A stretch of DNA of 64,000 nucleotides, taken from contig MKJV01000065.1 in the NCBI GenBank assembly GCA_001942185.1, positions 85,551 to 149,550 of the forward strand. Direction: 5' to 3'. The notes below the pieces were generated by a model. The model had not been told where the DNA came from. It saw nothing but the letters and a program-made list of their open reading frames with translations, and did no database searches. A program made the translations under genes and the position numbers. Of this stretch, positions 50,001 through 60,123 are shown one piece after another; positions within the stretch are counted from its first letter, which is position 1; each line of letters starts with the position of its first letter. Source of the stretch: Pseudonocardia sp. CNS-004 (GTDB taxonomy: Bacteria; Actinomycetota; Actinomycetes; Mycobacteriales; Pseudonocardiaceae).

Positions 50001-51336
50001 GACCAGGCGGAGCAGACCCGCGAGCACGTCGTCCCGGTCGCGGCCCCCGGCTCGCACCGCGTCGGCGAGCGCAGCGTCCGCCTGCCGGGTCAGGGCGCCC
50101 CGGACTCCGCCGAGCTGGTCGTAGCGGGCCGCCGAGAGCTCGTCGCCGCGCCCGAGGTCGTGGGCGAGCTCGGCCAGGGTGAACGCCAGCAACGGCAGGG
50201 CGGCCCCGCTGCTGGTGTCGGCGACGAGCCGGTCCACCAGCTCGTCCTCGACCCGGAGCCCGGCGGTGCGGGCCGGCCCTTCGACGACCGATCCGAGCGA
50301 CTGCCTGCGCAGCGGCTGCACCGGGTGCAGCCGCGGGCGGATGTCGGCCAGCTCCGGCAGCGCCAGGAACCGGTCGAGGAACTCCGACCGGAGGGTCGCC
50401 ACCACCAGCACCGGGCCGGTCGGCGCCCCGTGGACGAGCTCGGCGAAGCGCGCCCGTTCGGACGGAGCGGCCTGCGTGAGGAGCTCCTCGAGCTGGTCCA
50501 CCACGACCAGCAGCCGCTCCGCCGTCCCGCCCGGGGCGGCGAGCAGGACCTCGCCCGCCGGACCGGCGAGCCCCGCATCGTCGATCCGGGCGCGGACGTC
50601 CGCGATCGTCCAGTCCAAGTCCACCCGGCGCGCCGCCGTGGCCACGCTCCTGGCGAGCGCGCCGACCGGATCGGCGCCGGGAACGAACGGCGGTGCGGTC
50701 CACCAGCCGGGTTCCTCCGCGAGCGCCGGCGCCAACCCGGCCCGGACCAGTGACGACTTCCCGCATCCCGACGGCCCGACGACGAGGTGGAACCCGCCGT
50801 CGGCGCGCTCGACGGGGGAGCGCAGCAGCTCGAGGAACCTGCCGACCTCCTCGGACCGGCCGAAGAACACGTGCCGCAACGAGCTGTCGAACGCCACCAG
50901 GCCGGGGTACGGCGACGCGCCGTCGGGCCAGCCCGTTCCCCCCGACGCGTCGGCGCCGCCGGAGCGCTTCCGACAACGCGCGCCGGGCCGCCGCGGGGCC
51001 GCGCGTCATGTCGGTGTGCTGCAGGGGGCGCAGCAGCGGGTGGACCACCCCGGACTCCGCGACGACCGGCAACATCCGGCTGCCGCGGCTGCGCGCGGCC
51101 CCCACCTCGGCCGCGCACCACGGGGACCGCAGGTACGCCGACGTCACCACGCAGACGACGGCGTCGGCCCAGCGCAGCCGGTCGTGCAGGCGCTTCTCCC
51201 ACTCGTCGCCGAGCTGGATCCCGTCCTGCGGATCCCGGTCGAGGAACACCTCGTGTCCGTCCTCGACGAGCCATCGCCGCACCTCGGCGGCCGGCTCCGG
51301 GTCGTGGCCCGCATGGCTGATGAAGACCCGTGCCAT
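47079..51336 (-). CDS. TIR - nSTAND ATPase - WD40 repeat protein (one break near 50955)
   Basis: Giant protein of about 1,419 residues. An N-terminal TIR domain (MARVFISHAGHDPEPAAEV, residues 1-130) keeps the NADase-type Glu (SPWCAAEV, near residue 77). Then comes an nSTAND1-type NTPase (FFGRSEEVGRFLELL; Walker A VGPSGCGKSSLVRAGL; Walker B LLVVVDQLEELL), a predicted membrane helix (TTVLSVLCVLALVAAGIAFM), and about 14-15 WD40-type repeats (for example FSPDGRVLASAGQDRSVILW), enough for two propellers. The TIR and ATPase frames join near 50955 by a two-base gain or a one-base loss. The architecture is that of immune-type STAND sensors, with WD40 as the ligand sensor and TIR as the effector. It is divergent from a DUF4231 gene. 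Confidence 0.87.
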
Positions 51337-51425
51337 CGCGCCCCCGCAACCGTGACGATCACACCGTCACGCACCGTACTCCGGAACTCGATCTACCGGG
51401 TGGTGCTCTGGCACGATTCGCGGTC

Positions 51426-52370
51426 ATGGTCACGCCGCAGCCCGACGCGCAGTCACCGGCCCCGGGGCTGCTGGCGCAGCTGTGGCGGGAGCAGTCGCTG
51501 TGGTCGCGCACCGCCGACCGGATGAAGCGGCGGATCGAGGCCGCCCGGCGGACCGCGCTGGTGCTGGTCGTCGTGGTCGCCGCGCTGGCCACAGCCGGCG
51601 CCACCTTGGCCGGCACCGTTCCAGGGCTCGCCCGGGCGCTGGCCGCCGTAGCGGCGGCGGGATCGGCGTTCCTGCCGGTGCTCCGACCGGCCTGGAGCGG
51701 GGCCCGGCTGCGGGAGTGGACGCGGGCCCGGTCGGTCTCCGAGGCGCTGAAGAGCGAGGTCTACCTGTGGCTGGCGAAGGCGGGGCCGTACCGCGACGAC
51801 CCGGCCGGAGCGCGGCTACGCGAGACGACGGATCGGGTGTGCGCCGACGGCGCGGATCTGCTGGTGCGGCGGCAGGGGATCGAGCCGGCGGACCGGCCGT
51901 TGCCCGCGGTGTCCGACCCGTCGTCCTACTTCGCGGTGCGGGTGAGGTCGCAGGTCGACGGCTACTACCGGCCGAAGGCCGACGCTCTCGCCGAGACACT
52001 GCGCCGGTTCCGGATCGCCGAGATCGCCGTCGGGGCCGCGGGTGCCGTCGTTGGCGGCACGGCCGCTCTCCTCGGCGCGTCGATCGCGGCGTGGGTCGCG
52101 GTTCTCGCCACCGTCGGCACGGCGCTGGCCACGCACGTCGCCGCTGCCCGGTACGAGTTCCAGCTCATCGAGTTCCTCCGCACCGCCCAGCGGCTGAACC
52201 AGCTCGCCGTTGCCGCCTCCTCGGCCGACCCCGGCCACATGGCCGACCTCGCGGTGGAGGCGGAGGAGGTCATCTCGGTCGAGAACCAGGGATGGATGGC
52301 CAAGCTGGCCGAGGAACCCCCTGGCCAGAAGGCGCCGGCCCCGCCGGATGCGGGTCCGCTCGGCGAGTGA
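51426..52370 (+). CDS. DUF4231 (SLATT-like) two-pass membrane protein
   Basis: Protein of about 314 residues. Two hydrophobic pairs are visible: TALVLVVVVAALATAGATLA with LAAVAAAGSAFLPVLRPAW, and IAVGAAGAVVGGTAALLGAS with AAWVAVLATVGTALATHVA. Between them lies the DUF4231 signature ARSVSEALKSEVYLWLAKAGPY, and after them a helix (YEFQLIEFLRTAQRLNQLA). DUF4231 is related to the SLATT group of predicted pore-forming effectors in nucleotide-signal defence systems (family knowledge; not checked here). ATG 51426 is chosen; earlier in-frame starts exist. It is divergent from the TIR-STAND-WD40 gene across about 90 bases, suggesting joint regulation. Confidence 0.75.
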   Translation: MVTPQPDAQSPAPGLLAQLWREQSLWSRTADRMKRRIEAARRTALVLVVVVAALATAGATLAGTVPGLARALAAVAAAGSAFLPVLRPAWSGARLREWTRARSVSEALKSEVYLWLAKAGPYRDDPAGARLRETTDRVCADGADLLVRRQGIEPADRPLPAVSDPSSYFAVRVRSQVDGYYRPKADALAETLRRFRIAEIAVGAAGAVVGGTAALLGASIAAWVAVLATVGTALATHVAAARYEFQLIEFLRTAQRLNQLAVAASSADPGHMADLAVEAEEVISVENQGWMAKLAEEPPGQKAPAPPDAGPLGE

Positions 52371-52374
52371 GGTG

Positions 52375-52932
52375 TCACGGTGATCCGGCCAGGAAACGCT
52401 GCAGGGCCGGCGCGATCCACCTGACGATCTCCGCCCGGGACATCTCGACCACGGGAGGCAGCCGCAGCACGTAGCGGCACAGCACGAGACCGAGGGCCTG
52501 GGTGGCGACGAGCCCGGCCCGGGTCGCGGCCGTGGTCGCGTCGCCGGTGATCGTGGCGATCTGCGGGGCGAGCTGGCCAGCGAAGATCGCGCGCATCCGG
52601 TCGGCGGCGTCGTCGTCGGTGGTGGCGGTGCGGAGCAGGATCTGCAGACCCTCGTCGTCCTCCCACCGGGAGATCAGGTGGGTGGCGAGCGCGTGGCCGG
52701 CTTCGTCGCACGGCACGGCGGTGAGGTCGGGCAGCCGCAGGTCGAAGTCCGCGGTGAGGGCGAACAGCTGCCTCTTGTTGCCGAAGTAGCGCATCACCAT
52801 CGACGGGTCGACGTGCGCGTCGGCGGCGATCGCGCGCACGGTGGCCCGGTCGTACCCGTCGGTGGCGAAGCGGGAGCGGGCCGCGCTGAGGATCGCTTCG
52901 CGGGCCGGGAGCGAGCGGTCGGTGAACGCCAT
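52375..52932 (-). CDS. TetR-family transcriptional regulator
   Basis: Repressor of 185 residues. The helix-turn-helix is ATVRAIAADAHVDPSMVMRYFGNKRQLFAL; the ligand-binding region belongs to the actinobacterial TetR_C_17-like group (TRAGLVATQALGLVLCRYVL). ATG 52932 is chosen because it starts MAFTDRSLPAREAIL. It is divergent from a small monooxygenase-like gene; palindromic TTGGCA-type sites lie in the 87-base gap. Its tail converges with the DUF4231 gene, four bases apart. Confidence 0.88.
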   Translation of the reverse strand: MAFTDRSLPAREAILSAARSRFATDGYDRATVRAIAADAHVDPSMVMRYFGNKRQLFALTADFDLRLPDLTAVPCDEAGHALATHLISRWEDDEGLQILLRTATTDDDAADRMRAIFAGQLAPQIATITGDATTAATRAGLVATQALGLVLCRYVLRLPPVVEMSRAEIVRWIAPALQRFLAGSP

Positions 52933-52944
52933 GGCCGCATCATA

Positions 52945-53004
52945 GCCAACAGGTGTTGGCAAGCGTGGAACGATCGCCTACATTCGTTGGCAAACATCGG
53001 TTGG
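52945..53004. promoter_or_regulatory. Candidate TetR operators (GCCAACA/TTGGCA boxes)
   Basis: GCCAACAGGTGTTGGC (52945-52960) is a 16-base palindrome with 14 symmetric positions. Two further TTGGCA boxes follow in direct orientation, in CGTTGGCAAACA and CGGTTGGCAG (52985-53006). All lie between the divergent TetR gene and the small gene at 53020, so autoregulation plus control of that gene is likely. Confidence 0.6.
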
Positions 53005-53019
53005 CAGTAGGGAGCGATC

Positions 53020-53310
53020 ATGCCGCACGTGCTCGTCCACCAGCGCATCGAGGAGTTCGACCGGTGGAAGGAGGTGTTCGACCGGCTCGGCCCGGCCCGT
53101 GCCGCGGCCAGCTGCCGCAGCACCGCCGTGTTCCGCAACCGCCAGGACCCGCACGAGGTCGTGGTGCTGTTCGAGTTCGCCGACCTGGCGCAGGCGAAGG
53201 AACACATGAGCAGCCCGGAGCTGCGCGCCGCGTGGCAGGACGCCGGGGTCACCGACCCGGGCACCCGCACCGTTCTCGACGCGGTGCAGCTCGCCGGAGA
53301 TGTGCAGTGA
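53020..53310 (+). CDS. Small dimeric alpha/beta-barrel (monooxygenase-like) protein
   Basis: Protein of 96 residues with a ferredoxin-like alpha+beta pattern (VLVHQRIEEFDRWKEVFDRL, HEVVVLFEFADLAQAKEHM, then a helix ELRAAWQDAGV), similar to antibiotic-biosynthesis monooxygenase/cyclase-like proteins. AGGGAG lies upstream. It is divergent from the TetR gene and is probably its target. Enzymatic function unknown. Confidence 0.7.
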   Translation: MPHVLVHQRIEEFDRWKEVFDRLGPARAAASCRSTAVFRNRQDPHEVVVLFEFADLAQAKEHMSSPELRAAWQDAGVTDPGTRTVLDAVQLAGDVQ

Positions 53311-53398
53311 CCGTGAGATGCGCGGTGACCGCGGTGAGATGCGCGGTGACCGCGCAACACACGCGCACTCCCGACGCGACTCACTTGCACTGAGACCC

Positions 53399-53437
53399 CG
53401 ACTCGCGGGTGGGATGCCTCCTCCCACCCGCGAGTCG
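53399..53437. repeat. GACTCGCGGG hairpin repeat, copy 3
   Basis: A perfect 16-base stem CGACTCGCGGGTGGGA / TCCCACCCGCGAGTCG with a seven-base loop. It is flanked by GAGACCCCG on the left and GAGTCGCGCTCTGGGTGC on the right, the same flanks as copy 1. It lies between the small gene and glnE, upstream of the glnE start. A tandem pair of GCGGTGA(C/G)-type units precedes it (53310-53355). Confidence 0.7.
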
Positions 53438-53536
53438 CGCCGTGGATGCGCGTGAGTCGCGCTCTGGGTGCGGGGGTGTCGCGCCGCCCGCCGACCCGGC
53501 TGTCGATGGCGGCGCAGGCGGGGCAGGATCGACTCC

Positions 53537-56492
53537 GTGACGCGCACCGGTACTTCGCTCGCCCGGCTGGGCCTCACCGAGTCCTGGGCGGAGGCCGCGA
53601 TCACCGAGCTCGGCTGGTGGGCCGGTGACCGGCCGGCCGCAGGTGCCGAGGCGATCATGGCCGCGCTCGCGCGCAGCCCCGACCCCGACCTCGCGCTGCG
53701 TTCCGCGGAACGCCTGCTGCAGGCCGCGCCCGACCGCGTAGAGCTGGACGCCGCGCTGCGCGCCGACCAGGCACTGCGCGGCAGGCTGCTCGCCCTCCTC
53801 GGCAGCTCCACCGCGCTCGCCGACCACCTGATCGCCCACCCGGACCGGTGGCACCGCCTCGCCGGGTCCGCGCCGCCGCCCGGGCAGGGGCGCGGGAGGC
53901 GCTGCTGCGGGCGGTCGGTGCCGGTGCCGACACGCTCACCGGCACCGACGCCGTCGCCGCGCTGCGCACGGCCTACCGCGACGAGGTGCTCGTGCTCGCG
54001 GCAGGCGACCTCGCCGCCGTGGTGGAACCGGACCTCCCGGTGATCGACGTCGCCGACGTCGCCGCCCAGCTCTCCGACCTCGCCGACGCGGCACTGCAGG
54101 CGGCCCACGCCGTCGCGGTGGCCGAGACCGGTGCGGGCGGCAGGCTCGCCGTGATCGCGATGGGCAAGTGCGGCGGGCGCGAGCTGAACTACGTGAGCGA
54201 CGTCGACGTCGTGTTCGTCGCGGAGCCGGCCGACCCGCAGACCACCCGGCTGGCCAGCCGCCTCATGCGCATCGCGGGCGACGCCTGCTTCCAGGTGGAC
54301 GCCAACCTGCGCCCGGAGGGACGGCAGGGAGCGCTGGTCCGTACGCTCGACGGGCACGTCTCGTACTACCGGCGGTGGGCGAAGACCTGGGAGTTCCAGG
54401 CGCTGCTCAAGGCACGTCCCGCGGCGGGCGACGCCGAGCTCGGGGCCGCGTACGCCGACGCCGTGGCGCCGCTCGTGTGGAACGCGGCGGGCCGCGACGA
54501 CTTCGTAGCCGATGTCCAGGCGATGCGTCGCCGGGTGGAGGAACACATCCGGCCCGACCACGCCGACCGCGAGTTGAAGCTGGGCGCGGGAGGGCTGCGT
54601 GACGTCGAGTTCGCCGTGCAACTGCTGCAGCTGGTGCACGGCCGCACCGACGAGGCGTTGCGCGCCCGCTCCACGCTCGACGCCCTGGCGGCGCTCGCCC
54701 GCGGCGGGTACGTGGGTCGCGACGACGCCGCGAACCTCGCCGCGTCCTACCGCTTCCTGCGCCTGCTGGAGCACCGCCTGCAGCTACAACGGATGCTGCG
54801 CACCCACCTGATGCCCACCGAGGACGACACGGACGCCCAGCGCTGGCTCGCCCGCGCGGCCGGGCTGCGCCCCGACGGGCGCCGCGACGTGGTGGGCGTG
54901 CTGGAGGCGGAGTGGTCACGCACCGTGCTGCGGGTGCGGCGGCTGCACGAGAAGCTGTTCTACCGGCCACTGCTGACGGCGGTGTCGCGGCTGTCGGTCG
55001 ACTCCGCGCGGCTGTCGGAGAAGGCGGCCGCCGCCCGGCTCGCCGCACTCGGCTGGGCGTCGCCCGAGGGCGCGCTCGGTCACCTGAGGGCGCTCACGTC
55101 GGGGGTGTCGCGGGCCGCGGCGATCCAGCAGACGCTCCTGCCCGTGCTGCTCGACGAGCTGGCGGGCAGCCCTGACCCGGACCGCGGGTTGCTCGCCTAC
55201 CGGCGGGTGTCGGAGGCGCTCGCGCAGACCCCGTGGTACCTGCGGCTGCTGCGTGACGAGGGGCTGGTCGCGGAGCGCCTGATGCGGCTGCTCGGGTCGT
55301 CGGCGCTGGTGCCGGACCTGCTGGTACGCGCACCCGAGGTGCTGCGGATGCTCGCCGCGCCGACCGCGGGGCAGACCGACGAGCTGCAACGCGACCCTGC
55401 CGACTTCGCCGTCGCGTTGCGCACCACGGTCGCCCGCCAGCACGACCCCGACTCCGCCGCCGCCACCGCCCGCTCCCTGCGTCGCCACGAGCTGCTGCGG
55501 GTGGCGTGCGCCGACCTGCTCGGCCTCCTCGACACCGAACAGGTGTGCGCGGCGCTCAGCGAGGTGTGGGTGGCGGTGCTGCAGGCCACCCTCCACTCCG
55601 TCCTGCGGGCCACCGAAGGCCCGGTACCGGCACGCCTGGCCGTCATCGGGATGGGCCGGCTCGGCGGGGCGGAGCTGGGGTACGGCAGCGACGCCGACGT
55701 GCTGTTCGTCTGCGAGCCGGTGGGCGACGCATCCGACCACGACGCCGCCCGGTGGGCCACCGGCGTGGCCGAGACGGTGCGGCGCCGGCTCGCCGCGCCC
55801 AGCCCCGACCCGGCGCTCGTCGTCGACGCGACCTGCGCCCGGAAGGCCGGTCCGGCCCCCTCGTCCGCACACTGGACTCGTACCGGGCGTACTACGCGCG
55901 CTGGTCGCAGGCGTGGGAGGCGCAGGCGCTGCTACGGGCGAGCGCGGTGGCGGGCGACCCCGACCTCGGCAGGCGGTTCCTCCACATGATCGACCCGATC
56001 CGGTACCCGGCCGCAGGCATCGACGCCGCCACCGTCACCGAGATCCGGCGGATCAAGGCCCGCGTCGACGAGGAACGGCTACCCCGCGGCGCCGACCGCG
56101 GCACCCACACCAAGCTCGGCCACGGCGGGCTCGCCGACATCGAATGGACCGTCCAGCTGCTGCAGATGCAGCACGCGGGCGACGTCCCGGAGCTGCGCAC
56201 CACCTCGACCCTCGAAGGGCTGTACGAGGCGGCCGAAGCCGGGCTCCTGCAGCCGGAGGACGCCGACGAGCTGGCCGCGGGATGGCGGATGGCCACCCGC
56301 GCCCGCAACGCCGTCATGCTCGTGAAGGGCAAGCCCGGCGACCAGCTGCCTCGCTCCGGCCGGGAGCTGGCGGCCGTCGCCTCCGCTCTCGGCTACCCGC
56401 CGGGTGGTGACCCCGGCGTGTTCCTGGACGACTACCGCCGCTCCACCCGCCGCGCCCGAGCCGTGGTGGAACGAGTCTTCTACGGCTGGTGA
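53537..56492 (+). CDS. glnE: Glutamine synthetase adenylyltransferase (two one-base breaks)
   Basis: GlnE of about 985 residues, adding AMP to and removing it from glutamine synthetase according to nitrogen state. Both nucleotidyltransferase halves are present. The N-terminal half has [42 protein letters not shown] and [22 protein letters not shown]. The C-terminal half has [41 protein letters not shown] and [21 protein letters not shown]. Breaks lie around 53880 and near 55830 (VVDA-DLRPEG). GTG 53537 fits the family start. Its usual target, a beta-type GlnA, is not in this window; glnA2 at 32 kb is alpha-type. Confidence 0.94.
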
Positions 56493-56508
56493 CCCCCGCC
56501 GCCCCCTC

Positions 56509-56565
56509 ATGTCAGCAAAGCCACTTTCACGACATCTGGCGTCATGAAGGTGGCTTTGCTGACAT
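56509..56565. terminator. Bidirectional hairpin between glnE and mdh
   Basis: ATGTCAGCAAAGCCACTTTCA (56509-56529) pairs with the arm at 56545-56565, 20 of 21 matching, with a 15-base loop. It starts 17 bases after the glnE stop and ends six bases from the mdh stop. GAAAGTGGCTTTGCTG also occurs alone at 33401-33416, just after glnA2. Confidence 0.7.
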
Positions 56566-56571
56566 CCGGGC

Positions 56572-57671
<1,100 letters not shown>

Positions 57672-57685
57672 CTACGTTGTCCGGT

Positions 57686-58874
57686 ATGACCGCCCCGACG
57701 CCCGCCGACCCGGGCGCCACCCCGACGGCCGCCCGCGCGCTCGCGCCCGACCTCGCCCGCGGCGGCATGCTGCTGCTCATCGCACTGGCCAACGTCCACC
57801 TGTGGTCCTTCGGCCACGCGCTCGGGCCGCGCGGCTACCCGAGCGACCAGACGGCGGTCGACCAGGCCGTCACGATGTTCCAGATGCTCCTGGTGGACGG
57901 GCGCGCCTACCCGCTGTTCGGGTTCCTGTTCGGCTACGGGATCGTGCAGCTCGCCGGCCGCCGCGGCGCCGTCGGGATGCCGGGCGATGCGGTCACCCGG
58001 CTGGTACGCCGCCGGGGCTGGTGGATGGTCCTCATCGGGTTCGTCCACGGCCTGCTGCTGTGGTCCGGTGACATCGTCGGGGCGTACGGGCTGATCGCCG
58101 TGGTGCTCGCGGGACTGCTCGTGCGGGGCGACGGCCGGTCCTTGATCGCGACGGCCGCGGTGGGCCTGCTGCTGGCCGCGCTCGTCTACTCCGGCAGCGG
58201 GTTCACCCCGCCCGGCGCTGAGTCTCTCCTCCTGTCCATGACAATGGGCAACCCCGTGGCTGCGGCCGGCATGCGGCTCGTTGAGTGGCTGGGTATCGGC
58301 TTCCTCGGCCAGGCGTTCGCGGTGTTCGCGGCGGTGGCCATCGGTGCGTGGGCGGCCCGGCGCCGGCTACTCGACGAGCCAGAGCGCCACCGCCTGCTGC
58401 TCACCCGCGTCGCGGTCGCCGGGATCGCCGTCGCGGTCGTGGGCGGGCTCCCCTTCGCCCTGATGGCGGCCCAGATCTGGACGTCACCCCCGGTCGTGCC
58501 CTCGTCATCGGCGGCTTCCTGCACGGGATGTGCGGGTACGCGGGCGCCTCGGATACGCGGCGCTGTTCGGGCTGCTCGCCATCCGCCTGAGCCGGGGCAC
58601 CGGCCCCGTCACGTTCGCGCTGCGGGCGTGCGGGCAGCGGTCGATGTCCAGCTACCTCGCGCAGTCCGTCGCGTTCGCCGCGCTCCTCCCGGCCTGGACG
58701 CTGGGCCTCGGCGACGGCGCGCACGTCTGGCAGACCGCCCTCTACGGATTCGGCGCGTGGCTGGTGATCCTCCTGGTGGCCGCGGCGTCGGCCCGCGCCG
58801 GCTACCGCGGCCCCGCCGAACTGCTCCTGCGTCGCCTCACCTACGGCCCTCGTACCGCGACTCGCACGCCCTGA
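57686..58874 (+). CDS. DUF418 (YeiB-like) membrane protein (two one-base breaks)
   Basis: Membrane protein of about 396 residues with around eight to ten helices. The N-terminus (LAPDLARGGMLLLIALANVH, LFGFLFGYGIVQLA) and the C-terminal DUF418 domain (LRACGQRSMSSYLAQSVAFA) identify the YeiB family, function unknown, with distant likeness to acyltransferase-3 folds. Breaks lie near 58496 (before RALVIGGFLHGMCGYAG) and near 58547 (before LGYAALFGLLAIRL). ATG 57686 is chosen. No operon partner is visible. Confidence 0.85.
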
Positions 58875-58895
58875 GCCCCCGACTCGCACGCATTC

Positions 58896-58951
58896 ACACC
58901 CCAGACTCGCGGGATTCGGGGGGTCGCCCCATTTCCGCGAGTGGGGTGTGA
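58896..58951. repeat. GACTCGCGGG hairpin repeat, copy 4
   Basis: CACACCCCAGACTCGCGG pairs with CCGCGAGTGGGGTGTG, leaving a short bulge (AGA). It is preceded by CCCCGACTCGCACGCATTCA and followed by GAGTCGCGGGCTGGGTGC, the same flanks as the other copies. It lies between two genes on the same strand. Confidence 0.65.
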
Positions 58952-59041
58952 GCGCAGCTGAGTCGCGGGCTGGGTGCACGCGGGCCGGGCGTTCGGACAC
59001 GGGCCGGGACATCAGGGGGTGCGGGCCGCTACCGTCGCGCG

Positions 59042-59476
59042 GTGAGCACGTCGCCCCACGACCCGCGCGACGGGAGCCCGCCGCCGTGGGCGGGAGCCCC
59101 GGGATTCACCCCGGGCGTCGAAGGGGTCCCGCACGCCCCCTTGCCCGGTGCGCCGCCCTACCCGGAGTCGCCCGAGCACGCGCCGCCGCCGGTGGGGCAG
59201 CCGCCGCGGCGGACCCGGTTCCGGACGGCGTTGGGCGCCGCGGCCGTGTGGGCCGTGGTGAACCTCGTGCTGGTGTTCGCGGTCGCGGGCCCGCCGCCCG
59301 GCCCGGCGGCGCTGGGGGAGGTCGTCGGCGCGCTGGTCGTGCCCACGCTGCTGGCGGCGCTCGTGGTCTGGATGGTCGCCCGTCGCAGGGCGTGGGGGTT
59401 CTGGCTGCTCCTGCTGGTGGCGGCGCCGCTGTTCTGGGTGCTCCGCGCGATCTTCATCGCCCTTCCGCCGGGCTGA
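59042..59476 (+). CDS. Small membrane protein with Pro-rich N-terminus
   Basis: Protein of 144 residues with no recognised domain: a Pro/Gly-rich cytoplasmic N-terminal part (about residues 1-60), then three predicted membrane helices (AAAVWAVVNLVLVFAVAG, VVGALVVPTLLAALVVWMVA, WGFWLLLLVAAPLFWVLRAI). The GTG start at 59042 is uncertain. Its end overlaps the convergent TetR gene by 23 bases. Confidence 0.6.
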   Translation: MSTSPHDPRDGSPPPWAGAPGFTPGVEGVPHAPLPGAPPYPESPEHAPPPVGQPPRRTRFRTALGAAAVWAVVNLVLVFAVAGPPPGPAALGEVVGALVVPTLLAALVVWMVARRRAWGFWLLLLVAAPLFWVLRAIFIALPPG

Positions 59477-60047
59477 CCCCGGTCTGCGCGGCGCGCACGG
59501 CGGCCGTCACCGCGCTCGCGGCGGCGGTCAGCGCCTCCGTGTCCCGCGCCGCCCTGCACAGCACGAACGCGCCTTCCAGGCTGGTGATGAGCACGATCGC
59601 CAGCCTGCGCGCGTCGGCGGGCGCGAATCCCCAGCGCCGGAACCGGACGGCCCCGGCGTCGACCCACTCCGCGAAGACCTCGGCCGTGGCGGCGCGCAGC
59701 GTCTCGTCGGTGCTCGCGACCTCCAGCGCCACCGTCGCGATCGGGCAGGCATCGGCGTAGTCGGTGGCGACCAGCGTCTCCGCCGCGGCGGCGAACCCGG
59801 TCTCGACCGCGGTGACCGCGTCCGGTGCCTGGTCGAGGATCGCCTCGACGAGCTGCTGGTAGGCCCGCCCCGATGTCCGGATCACCTCGGCGGCCAGCTG
59901 CTGCTTCCCGCCGGGGAAGAAGTGGTAGATCGACCCGAACGGGGCGCCCGCCTCCGCGACGATCTGCTTGAGCCCGGTGCCCGTGTACCCCTGGCGCCGG
60001 AACAGCTCACCCGTGGTGCCGACGATCCGTTCCTTCGTTCCCGCCAC
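59454..60047 (-). CDS. TetR-family transcriptional regulator
   Basis: Repressor of 197 residues of the AcrR/LmrA-like group. The helix-turn-helix is TGTGLKQIVAEAGAPFGSIYHFFPGGKQQL and the C-terminal region is typical TetR_C (YADACPIATVALEVASTDE). GTG 60047 is preceded by AAGGAGGG at ideal spacing, which decides the start. It is divergent from the alpha/beta hydrolase gene, with a palindromic operator between them, so it probably represses that gene and itself. Confidence 0.9.
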   Translation of the reverse strand: MAGTKERIVGTTGELFRRQGYTGTGLKQIVAEAGAPFGSIYHFFPGGKQQLAAEVIRTSGRAYQQLVEAILDQAPDAVTAVETGFAAAAETLVATDYADACPIATVALEVASTDETLRAATAEVFAEWVDAGAVRFRRWGFAPADARRLAIVLITSLEGAFVLCRAARDTEALTAAASAVTAAVRAAQTGVSPAEGR

Positions 60048-60092
60048 TAGCCCTCCTTGCGACGCGCTCCGGCACACCCTACCCTCGATTCA

Positions 60093-60110
60093 CTAGAGCG
60101 ATCTATCTAG
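60093..60110. promoter_or_regulatory. TetR operator palindrome
   Basis: CTAGAGCGATCTATCTAG is an 18-base palindrome (14 symmetric positions: CTAGA..GATC..TCTAG) of the TAGA-GATC-TCTA type common for TetR regulators. It lies 46 bases from the TetR start and 30 from the hydrolase start. Confidence 0.7.
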
Positions 60111-60123
60111 TTCTGGGGGAGTG

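Noticed and set aside
48103..50950. Long second frame through the STAND/WD40 region following the TIR start
   Set aside because: Only the first 130 codons (TIR) are real in this frame. Beyond the break near 50955 the other frame carries the Walker motifs and WD40 repeats.
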